A stretch of DNA of 64,000 nt from the NCBI RefSeq assembly GCF_020194175.1, contig NZ_JADYVX010000030.1, forward strand, positions 39,785 through 103,784. The letters are read 5' to 3'. The notes beneath the pieces were generated by a model. The model worked only from the letters and a program-made list of their open reading frames with translations. It made no database searches and had not been told where the DNA came from. The stretch is from Bradyrhizobium sp. BRP22. Lineage in GTDB: Bacteria; Pseudomonadota; Alphaproteobacteria; Rhizobiales; Xanthobacteraceae. This document shows, piece after piece, positions 57,972 through 64,000 of the stretch (position 1 is its first letter; every line of letters begins with the position of its first letter). The position numbers were made by a program, and so were the translations under genes.

Positions 57972-59561
57972 ATGGCCGACGCCACCACCGCTTCGCCGAA
58001 CATGATGAATGCCGCGGCGGCTCCTGAGGAGCGCATCGAGCCGAAGCGGGTGGTCGCCTTCGTCATCATGGTGTTCGGGATGTTCATGTCGATCCTGGAC
58101 ATCCAGATCGTCTCGGCCTCGCTCGCTGACATCCAGGCTGGCCTCTCGGCAAGCACGAGCGAAGTGGCCTGGGTGCAGACGGCCTATCTGATCGCCGAGG
58201 TCATCGCGATTCCCTTGTCCGGCTTCCTGTCGCGCGCGCTCGGCACGCGGCTGTTGTTTGCGATCTCCGCCTTCGGCTTCACCGTCTCGAGCTTCCTGTG
58301 CGGTTTTGCCTCGTCGATCGAGCAGATGATTCTCTGGCGCGCGCTGCAGGGATTCCTGGGCGCGGGCATGATCCCGACCGTGTTCGCCTCGGCCTACACG
58401 ATCTTTCCGCGCTCGAAATTCCACATCGTCGCGCCGATCATTGGCCTCGTCGCAACGCTGGCGCCGACCGTGGGTCCGACGGTCGGCGGCTACATCACGG
58501 ACCTGATGTCGTGGCACTGGCTGTTCTTCATCAACATCGTGCCCGGCATCGGCATCACGCTTGGCGTGCTGGCGCTGATCGATTTCGACCAGCCGAATTT
58601 CGCATTGCTCGAGCGCTTCGACTGGTGGGGCCTGTTGTTCATGGCCGGCTTCCTCGGCTCGCTGGAATATGTGCTGGAGGAGGGGCCTCAATATGAATGG
58701 CTGCAGGACACGTCGGTTGCGATCTTCGCCGCGGTCTGCTTCGTCTCCGCGATCGCCTTCTTCTGGCGCGTATTCACGGTCGACGAGCCGATCGTCGATC
58801 TCAGGACCTTCGGCAACCGCAATTTCGCGATCGGCTGCGTGCTGCAGTTCTGCATCGGCATCGGCCTCTACGGCCTGACCTATATCTATCCGCGTTATCT
58901 GGCGGAGGTCCGCGGCTATAGCGCGCTGATGATCGGCGAGACCATGTTCGTCTCCGGCATCACGATGTTCCTGATGGCCCCGGTGGTCGGCAAGCTGATG
59001 CAGAAAGTCGATCTGCGTTACATCATCGCCTTCGGCCTTGTCGTCTTCGCGCTCGGGTCCTGGCAGATGACCTGGATCACCCGCGACTATGACTTCTACG
59101 AACTCTTGGTGCCGCAAATCCTGCGCGGCATCGGCATGATGTGCGCGATGGTGCCGACCAACAATATCGCGCTCGGCACCCTGGCGCCGCATCTGGTCAA
59201 GAACGCCTCCGGCCTGTTCAACCTGATGCGGAACCTCGGCGGCGCGGTGGGATTGGCCATCATCAACCAGGTGCTGAACGACCGCACCGACCTGCACATC
59301 TCGCGTCTGCACGATCGCGTGCATTGGGGCAATGCGACGGCGGTCGAGACGCTGAACATGTTCACCCAGCGCATGCAGGGCATGGGCGATTCCGCACTGA
59401 TGGCGCTGAAGCAATTGTCGCAGATCGTGCATCGCCAGGCCGCGGTGATGGGCTATGGCGACGCCTTCTTCATGCTGACCGTGTTCTATGTCGGGCTCAG
59501 TCTTCTCGTACTTCTGCTGAACAAGCCGTCGGTGGTAGCGCCGGGCGGTGGCGGACATTAG
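57972..59561 (+). CDS. emrB: DHA2-family MFS exporter (EmrB-like)
   Basis: The 529-residue inner membrane protein has about 14 hydrophobic segments. The family features are FMSILDIQIVSASLADIQAG near the first helix, the motif-C-like GLVATLAPTVGPTVGGYITD near residue 160, and LMRNLGGAVGLAIINQVLND late in the protein. It should export drugs or lipophilic compounds by proton antiport with the EmrA-like protein. It begins 42 bases after emrA and is followed after 10 bases by a family D repeat that may end the transcript. Confidence 0.92.
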   Translation: MADATTASPNMMNAAAAPEERIEPKRVVAFVIMVFGMFMSILDIQIVSASLADIQAGLSASTSEVAWVQTAYLIAEVIAIPLSGFLSRALGTRLLFAISAFGFTVSSFLCGFASSIEQMILWRALQGFLGAGMIPTVFASAYTIFPRSKFHIVAPIIGLVATLAPTVGPTVGGYITDLMSWHWLFFINIVPGIGITLGVLALIDFDQPNFALLERFDWWGLLFMAGFLGSLEYVLEEGPQYEWLQDTSVAIFAAVCFVSAIAFFWRVFTVDEPIVDLRTFGNRNFAIGCVLQFCIGIGLYGLTYIYPRYLAEVRGYSALMIGETMFVSGITMFLMAPVVGKLMQKVDLRYIIAFGLVVFALGSWQMTWITRDYDFYELLVPQILRGIGMMCAMVPTNNIALGTLAPHLVKNASGLFNLMRNLGGAVGLAIINQVLNDRTDLHISRLHDRVHWGNATAVETLNMFTQRMQGMGDSALMALKQLSQIVHRQAAVMGYGDAFFMLTVFYVGLSLLVLLLNKPSVVAPGGGGH

Positions 59562-59570
59562 TTGTTTGTT

Positions 59571-59623
59571 TTGCGCATGATCTTTTCGGAAAACCGGTCT
59601 CCACTTTTTCGGATCATGCTCCA
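59571..59623. repeat. Palindromic repeat, family D, copy 4 (single hairpin)
   Basis: GCGCATGATCTTTTCGGAAA opens and TTTTTCGGATCATGCTC closes it. GCATGATC pairs with GATCATGC, and TTTTCGGAAAACCGG lies inside. Only the first hairpin of the family is present. It lies 10 bases after the EmrB-type stop. Confidence 0.85.
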
Positions 59624-59644
59624 GGCGCTCACGGCTTTGTCATC

Positions 59645-59673
59645 TTGCAAATCAGGCGCGGCGCATTTATAAG
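59645..59673 (+). promoter_or_regulatory. Housekeeping-type promoter candidate
   Basis: TTGCAA at 59645-59650 and TATAAG at 59668-59673 are 17 bases apart, an excellent match for a vegetative alphaproteobacterial promoter. A transcript from here would carry the 23-codon ORF and then the ABC exporter gene. Confidence 0.6.
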
Positions 59674-59706
59674 CAACGCATTGTCGCTCGAACCGGGGAG
59701 ATTTGC

Positions 59707-59778
59707 ATGATTTCGGCTTATTCGCAGATCGCGCGCCCCTGTCCGATGTTCGTGCTGGCTGTGTGGCCGCGCCGTTGA
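59707..59778 (+). CDS. Possible 23-residue leader peptide
   Basis: The frame reads MISAYSQIARPCPMFVLAVW and then PRR before TGA. It has a strong CCGGGGAG ribosome site nine bases upstream and lies about 30 bases after a good promoter. It ends 152 bases before the ABC exporter start. A hairpin (59793-59808) follows directly. The arrangement is like an attenuation or ribosome-stalling leader, though no run of one amino acid codon is present. It may instead be a small membrane-active peptide. Confidence 0.45.
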   Translation: MISAYSQIARPCPMFVLAVWPRR

Positions 59779-59930
59779 CCGCCAGCGTTGATCGGGACTG
59801 ACGTCCCGCTCCTTCAAGCTTTCCAACACCTTACCGATCATTCAACGACGACCGTGTCGCGCGCTTTTGCGCCGTCGCGCGTCAATTCAGATGGAGCCGG
59901 CCTGCGCGGCGAGCGCGGCCGGATTGCGCC

Positions 59931-61733
59931 ATGACCATTTCGACCAGCAAACGTCCCGCCGCGATCCGCATCGTGCTGCCGTTTGCCTTCCGCCACTGGC
60001 TGAAGCAGCCCTATCGCGCCACGACCGTATTGGTCGGCTTTCTCGGCGCCACTGTCGCCGACCTCTTCATGCCGGTCTATTCCGGCCATCTGGTCGATGC
60101 CCTGACGCTCGGCACCTCGGATGAGGCGGGGCGGCGCGCGGCGATGGTTGCGTTCGGCGGTATCGTGGCGCTCGGGCTGCTTTCGATTGTCCTGCGCTTC
60201 GCGGGGCTGCAGGCGATCGTGCCGTTCACGCTGACGACGATGTCGGATGTGGCACGCGAGGCGTTCGCGCGGGTACAGCGGTTCTCGACCGACTGGCACG
60301 CCAATTCGTTCGCCGGCTCGACCGTGCGCAAGATCACCCGCGGCATGTGGGCGATCGACCTCCTCAACGACACCGTGCTGATGGCGCTGTTGCCGTCGCT
60401 GATGGTGCTGGTCGGTTCGATGATCCTGCTCGGGCTGCACTGGCCCGTGCTCGGCGCCGTGATCGGTGTCGGCGCGGTGATCTATGTTGCAATGACCATC
60501 GTGCTCTCGGTGAATTATATTGCGCCGGCCGCGCGCGTCTCCAACGCCTGGGACACCAAGGTCGGCGGCACGCTGGCGGATGCGCTCACCTGCAACGCGG
60601 TGGTGAAATCGTTCGGCGCGGAGGCGCGCGAGGACGCGCGGCTCGCCGGCGTCATCAGCCGCTGGCGCAGGCGAGTGCTGCGCACCTGGCTGCGCTACAA
60701 CGCAACCAACATGGCGCAGCTCGCGGTGCTCTTGTGCTTCCGCGCGTCGGTGATCGGTGGCGCCATCCTGCTGTGGCTCGCCGGCCGCGCCTCGCCGGGT
60801 GACGTCGCCTATGTGCTGACGAGCTATTACGTCATCCACGCTTACTTGCGTGACGTCGGCATGCACATCAACAACCTGCAGCGTTCGGTGAACGACATGG
60901 AGGAACTCGTCACCATCCACGGCGAGCCGCTCGGCATCGTCGATGCGCCCGACGCAAGGCCGATCGACGTCCAGGGTGGAAGGATCACGTTCGACAACGT
61001 CACCTTCCTCTATGGCGGGCATCGCACGCCGCTCTATGATGGGCTATCGATCGACGTCCGTGCCGGCGAGCGTGTCGGCCTGGTCGGCAGATCCGGCTCG
61101 GGCAAGACCACGTTCGTGAAGCTGGTGCAGCGGCTCTATGACGTCTCCGGCGGACGGATCCTGATCGACGGCCAGGACATCGCCAAGGCGACGCAGCAGT
61201 CGCTGCGCAGCCAGATCGCGATCGTGCAGCAGGAGCCGATCCTGTTCCACCGTTCGCTCGCGGAGAACATCGCCTATGGCCGGCCCGGCGCCAGCATGGC
61301 GGCGATCGAACAGGCGGCGCGGCTTGCCAACGCGCACGACTTCATCCTGCGGCTGCCGAAGGGCTATGGCACGCTGGTCGGCGAACGCGGCGTCAAATTG
61401 TCGGGCGGCGAGCGGCAGCGCGTCGCGCTGGCGCGTGCGTTCCTCGCCGATGCGCCGATCCTGATCCTGGACGAGGCGACCTCGAGTCTCGACTCGGAAT
61501 CGGAGGCGCTGATCCAGCAGGCGATGGAACGGCTGATGAAGGACCGCACCTCGATCGTGATCGCGCATCGGCTGTCGACGATACGCGGCATGGACCGCAT
61601 CCTGGTGTTCGATCGCGGCGAGATCGTCGAGCAGGGCACCCACGCCGCGCTTGCCGCGCGGCCGGGCGGCATCTATCGCAGCCTGTTCGAGCGGCAGGTG
61701 ACCGAGTTCAGCCGGGTCGCTGCGGCGGAGTAG
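59931..61733 (+). CDS. ABC exporter, fused membrane and ATPase half-transporter (MsbA-like)
   Basis: The 600-residue protein has an N-terminal membrane domain of about six helices (residues 20-310) and a C-terminal ATPase. Walker A is GRSGSGKTT (about residues 385-393), signature LSGGERQRVALARAF (about 490) and Walker B ILILDEATSSLDSESE. Switch His is in VIAHRLST. It functions as a homodimer exporting a lipid, drug or peptide. The CNAVVKSFGAEAREDARLAG segment is the typical coupling helix region. The ATG at 59931 has a weak ribosome site. It may be controlled by the upstream leader. Confidence 0.92.
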   Translation: MTISTSKRPAAIRIVLPFAFRHWLKQPYRATTVLVGFLGATVADLFMPVYSGHLVDALTLGTSDEAGRRAAMVAFGGIVALGLLSIVLRFAGLQAIVPFTLTTMSDVAREAFARVQRFSTDWHANSFAGSTVRKITRGMWAIDLLNDTVLMALLPSLMVLVGSMILLGLHWPVLGAVIGVGAVIYVAMTIVLSVNYIAPAARVSNAWDTKVGGTLADALTCNAVVKSFGAEAREDARLAGVISRWRRRVLRTWLRYNATNMAQLAVLLCFRASVIGGAILLWLAGRASPGDVAYVLTSYYVIHAYLRDVGMHINNLQRSVNDMEELVTIHGEPLGIVDAPDARPIDVQGGRITFDNVTFLYGGHRTPLYDGLSIDVRAGERVGLVGRSGSGKTTFVKLVQRLYDVSGGRILIDGQDIAKATQQSLRSQIAIVQQEPILFHRSLAENIAYGRPGASMAAIEQAARLANAHDFILRLPKGYGTLVGERGVKLSGGERQRVALARAFLADAPILILDEATSSLDSESEALIQQAMERLMKDRTSIVIAHRLSTIRGMDRILVFDRGEIVEQGTHAALAARPGGIYRSLFERQVTEFSRVAAAE

Positions 61734-61735
61734 CC

Positions 61736-61791
61736 GCCGTCATTCCGGGGCGCGCGTCAGCACGAGCGCTGCGCGTGGCTCCGGAACGACA
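61736..61791. repeat. Family F inverted repeat, copy 3, inside a gene end
   Basis: GTCATTCCGGGGCGCGCGTC at the left and GCGTGGCTCCGGAACGAC at the right are the arms of a family F palindrome with AGCGCTGCG in the centre. The element forms the C-terminal codons and stop of the minus-strand EamA transporter gene and starts right after the ABC exporter stop (61733). Confidence 0.75.
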
Positions 61792-62672
61792 GGCTTTCGG
61801 CCTCGCGTGCGCGCGCTGATCGCGACCGTCGCCACCACTGCGGCGGCGAACAGCACGACCGGCAAGGTGATCGTCTCGCCGTTGAAGAGCGCGGCGAGCA
61901 CGAAGGTGACGAAGGGCTGCAGCAACTGGACTTGCGACACCCGCGCGATCCCGCCCATCGCCATGCCGGCATTCCAGGCGAAGAAGCCGATCCACTGCGA
62001 GAACAGCGCGACATAGAGCAGCCCAAGCCACGGCCTCAGCGAGATGTGCAAGGGATCGGCCGGCATCGTCAGCAGAGCCGCCGGCAGCGCGAACGGCAAC
62101 GCGATCACCAGCACCCAGCTGATGACCTCCCAGCCTGGCATCTCTGTGGTGAGCCGTCCGGAGAAGGCATAGCCAATAGCTGCCACCGCAACGGAAGCGA
62201 ACAGGAAGAGGTCGCCCGCCGACAATGTGCCGCCGCCACCGCGCAGCGCGAAGGCGATCACCAGCGCGGCGCCCGCGACGGCGGCGACCCAGAACAAGGG
62301 TCGCGGCCGCTCGTGGGTAATGGCGACAGCCACCAGCGCCGTCGCGATCGGCAGCACGCCAAGCACGACGCCACCATGGGAGGCATCAACGCGCTGCATG
62401 CCCTCGGCCATCAGCAGCGGAAACAGGATGGCGACGCACAGCATGACCAGCACAAGCTGCGGCCATAGCGCCCGCCGCGGCAGCGGCCGCCGCAGCACAA
62501 GCAGCAGCGCGAGCGAGCACAGGCCGGCGATTGCGGTGCGAACCGCGGTCAGGGCAATCGGATCAATTTCCGCAACCGCGAGCCGCGTCGCCGGCAGCGT
62601 GCCGCCGAAGATCGCCATGCCGATGAAGCCCAGCAACAGGCCGACACGTTCGCGCGAGGAGGACGAGGACAT
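61740..62672 (-). CDS. EamA/DMT-family transporter
   Basis: The 310-residue inner membrane protein has ten hydrophobic segments in two EamA repeats (first about residues 9-138, second about 150-285). It opens VGLLLGFIGMAIFGGTLPAT and has the late FVTFVLAALFNGETITLPVV. Members export metabolites such as amino acids or purines; the substrate is unknown. The last 17 or so residues (VVPEPRAALVLTRAPE) and the TGA come from a family F repeat, so the normal C-terminus has been replaced or extended. The start ATG is at 62672. The gene converges on the ABC exporter. Confidence 0.88.
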   Translation of the reverse strand: MSSSSSRERVGLLLGFIGMAIFGGTLPATRLAVAEIDPIALTAVRTAIAGLCSLALLLVLRRPLPRRALWPQLVLVMLCVAILFPLLMAEGMQRVDASHGGVVLGVLPIATALVAVAITHERPRPLFWVAAVAGAALVIAFALRGGGGTLSAGDLFLFASVAVAAIGYAFSGRLTTEMPGWEVISWVLVIALPFALPAALLTMPADPLHISLRPWLGLLYVALFSQWIGFFAWNAGMAMGGIARVSQVQLLQPFVTFVLAALFNGETITLPVVLFAAAVVATVAISARTRGRKPVVPEPRAALVLTRAPE

Positions 62673-62745
62673 GAGAGAGGTGGTTACCGGCTTTGCAGCC
62701 CTGCGTACAGCAATCTACTCGGTGCATATGGCAGCCATGCGGGCG

Positions 62746-63492
62746 CTATCTCGGAGCAATTCCGCTGGACACCAGTCCGATGCCGGACAGAAACAACAGC
62801 CCGAGCACGATGTTTGCGAAATTCCGGTCGTTCAGCGCATGATAGATTCGCGCGCCGAGCCAGGCGCCGGCCACTGTCGCCGGAAAGGTCACGACCGCGA
62901 GCGCGAGGACTTCCCTGGTGACGAAGCCGGCGAACGTCTGCAGCAACAGCGCCGCCGCGAGCACCGTAAAATTGAAGGTCTGGAAAATCCCGCGCCGCTG
63001 CTCTTTATTCCAGCCGCGCACGCTGGCCCAAAGAATCGGTAGCGGGCCGGAAAGGCCGGCCAGGCCGCCGAGGATGCCGCCGGCAAATCCGATGGCGCCG
63101 TCGAACGGCTTGCCGCCAAACTTGATCGCCATCGGCCTGCGTTGAAAATAAAACGCGGTGGGAAAGATCAACAGCAGCACGCCGATAGTCAGTTTGAAGG
63201 TGTTGGGATCGGCATGGGCGATCAGCAGCGTGCCGAGCGGCACGCCGGCGAGGCCGCCGAGCACAAACGGCCAGACCAGCCTGAAATCGATCGAGCGCCA
63301 GATCGAGGGCAGGGTCGAGAGCTGGCCGACGACCGAGCATATCAGGACCAGGGGTACGGCAATCGCAGGCGGCGCTACGTAAAGCCAGATGCCCAGCGCC
63401 ATCAGCGCGGTGCCGAAGCCGGCGAGGCCGGATACAAAACCACCGGCGAGCGCGCCGACAAACAGCAGCGCCAGGGCGAATCCGCCCATCAT
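62746..63492 (-). CDS. TauE/SafE-family sulfite exporter-like permease
   Basis: The 248-residue inner membrane protein has eight hydrophobic segments. The family opening is LALLFVGALAGGFVSGLAGF (G-G-x-x-x-G-x-x-G-F motif), and GFAGGILGGLAGLSGPLPIL in the second half repeats it, as expected for the duplicated TauE fold. It exports or imports sulfonates, sulfite or similar organic anions. Two ATG codons occur in tandem (63492, 63489). The gene is separate from the sulfonate-type ABC operon at 43-47 kb, so a functional link is only suggestive. Confidence 0.9.
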   Translation of the reverse strand: MMGGFALALLFVGALAGGFVSGLAGFGTALMALGIWLYVAPPAIAVPLVLICSVVGQLSTLPSIWRSIDFRLVWPFVLGGLAGVPLGTLLIAHADPNTFKLTIGVLLLIFPTAFYFQRRPMAIKFGGKPFDGAIGFAGGILGGLAGLSGPLPILWASVRGWNKEQRRGIFQTFNFTVLAAALLLQTFAGFVTREVLALAVVTFPATVAGAWLGARIYHALNDRNFANIVLGLLFLSGIGLVSSGIAPR

Positions 63493-63582
63493 GGTCTTGT
63501 TCTCATTGTCATTGGCCTGACGTCTACACGACGAACCCGGCGGGTACCATCGCAATCCGCTGTTTCGGATCGTTGCGTGACG

Positions 63583-63624
63583 ACGTCATTGGGGTTCGCA
63601 TCTTCGATGCGCCCCGAAATGACG
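63583..63624. repeat. Short inverted repeat, family F, copy 4
   Basis: CGTCATTGGGGTTCGCATC at the left pairs with GATGCGCCCCGAAATGACGG at the right, making one hairpin. It lies between the TauE gene start and the rnpB terminator. Confidence 0.75.
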
Positions 63625-63641
63625 GCCAAAGCGAAGCTGCC

Positions 63642-63681
63642 AAAAATGGCGAGGGGTCCGGCGTGTTGCGCCGAACCCCTC
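63642..63681 (-). terminator. rnpB: Rho-independent terminator of rnpB
   Basis: On the minus strand GAGGGGTTCGGCG (63681-63669) pairs with CGCCGGACCCCTC (63663-63651) with one G-U or mismatch position and a five-base loop, followed by GCC and a run of five T (63646-63642). It lies directly after the RNase P RNA 3' end. Confidence 0.8.
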
Positions 63682-63689
63682 ATTTCCAA

Positions 63690-64000
63690 GAACATCAGCC
63701 GGCCTGTAAGCCGGGTTCTGTAGGGCACCATTCTCGCGAATGGTACGCGACGGCCATTCCTCTGGGACCATCTTCGCAGATGGCCTCGAGCAACCTACCC
63801 GGACGGCGGGGCCTGACATCGCCCTGCGGACGTTATCGCTTTCGCGAACCATCCGCGTTGCCGTCCCTATTCGGTTTTGCTCCCGGTGGGGTTTACCCTG
63901 CCGTTTCCGTTGCCGGAAACGCGGTGCGCTCTTACCGCACCTTTTCACCCTTGCTGCCCCTCCCTTCATCCCTCCCGCGCAAGCGGGGGAGGGCAGGGTG
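63690..64000 (-). ncRNA. rnpB: RNase P RNA, bacterial type A, 3' part
   Basis: Read on the minus strand, the segment contains the conserved GGGCAGCAAGGGTGAAAAGG block (near 63944-63963) followed by GTGCGGTAAGAGCGCACC. It ends with CAGAACCCGGCTTACAGGCC, the universally conserved 3' end of bacterial RNase P RNA, which pairs with the 5' part and binds the tRNA CCA end. The 5' third, with the conserved AGGAAAGTCC block, is beyond the window edge. RNase P matures tRNA 5' ends with its protein subunit. The exact 3' end is estimated from the terminator. Confidence 0.92.

Larger units (their letters stand above)
59562..59930. other. Gap before the ABC exporter with promoter and leader ORF
   Basis: This 369-base region contains the family D repeat (59571-59623), a consensus-like promoter (59645-59673), a 23-codon ORF (59707-59778) and a six-base-stem hairpin CGGGAC/GTCCCG at 59793-59808. 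The remaining 120 bases before the exporter show no further site. Confidence 0.55.

Noticed and set aside
29886..59623. CRISPR array or att sites from the recurring repeats
   Set aside because: Copies are dispersed by kilobases, palindromic and in both orientations, with no regular spacers, integrase or cas genes.
1..64000. tRNA or rRNA genes
   Set aside because: I looked for T-loop GGTTCGAATCC-like sequences with flanking acceptor stems and conserved rRNA blocks and found none; only the rnpB fragment is present.

Overview
The window is high-GC alphaproteobacterial chromosome, most probably Bradyrhizobium or a close Bradyrhizobiaceae relative. The evidence is the many Liv-type ABC importers, the gene types and codon use, the alphaproteobacterial RNase P RNA at the right edge, and several families of intergenic palindromes that I recognise from memory as typical of Bradyrhizobium. 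No species call is possible from the sequence alone.

Layout. 0-6.3 kb: glutaryl-CoA dehydrogenase, an MBL-fold hydrolase, an orphan Liv-type binding protein, a DUF4403-like protein and an L,D-transpeptidase. 6.6-11.2 kb: a complete branched-chain amino acid type ABC operon (SBP-H-M-G-F). 11.3-12.7 kb: a TAXI-type binding protein. 12.8-18.3 kb: a lipid/envelope neighbourhood with a GT4 glycosyltransferase, a phospholipid N-methyltransferase-like enzyme, a membrane protein, and a PLP aminotransferase whose start codon overlaps that of a divergent phosphatidylserine decarboxylase. 18.5-21.2 kb: a Nudix hydrolase, a DUF2147 protein and an unknown protein. 21.4-28.3 kb: a second complete Liv operon followed by a GMC oxidoreductase. 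28.5-30.3 kb: small secreted and membrane proteins. 30.4-37.1 kb: a TonB-dependent receptor, a cupin flanked by N-terminal stubs of two broken genes, a HerA-like ATPase, a GNAT acetyltransferase and a TPR protein. 37.2-42.4 kb: a 1210-residue autotransporter and an extensin-like lipoprotein. 42.4-43.1 kb: a toxin-antitoxin pair. 43.3-47.1 kb: a sulfonate/nitrate-type ABC operon containing an extra membrane-anchored protein. 47.2-51.5 kb: a small secreted repeat protein and a five-gene envelope operon (BrkB, DUF3618, two helical proteins, DUF1469). 51.6-55 kb: a transposase remnant, a cysteine synthase-like enzyme and a second GT4 glycosyltransferase. 55-55.8 kb: a large structured repeat element. 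55.8-59.6 kb: a TetR-controlled EmrAB-type efflux pair. 59.7-63.5 kb: an ABC exporter with a possible leader peptide, an EamA transporter and a TauE/SafE transporter. The right end is the 3' part of rnpB on the minus strand.

Themes. Transport dominates: two complete Liv systems plus an orphan Liv binding protein, one sulfonate-type importer, EmrAB, an MsbA-like exporter, EamA, TauE and a TonB receptor, as expected of a soil or plant-associated oligotroph. Nearly every operon is followed within tens of bases by a palindromic repeat. Several of these repeats have become part of gene 3' ends, supplying stop codons or C-terminal residues. Two good general-stress (EcfG-type) promoter matches precede small envelope or secreted proteins.

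I see no CRISPR array, tRNA, rRNA, prophage or integrative element. The most unusual items are the structured element at 55.1-55.6 kb, the two gene stubs around the cupin, the overlapping start codons of the decarboxylase/aminotransferase pair, the Lys-to-Arg change in the Walker A motif of the second LivF, and the promoter plus 23-codon ORF before the ABC exporter.
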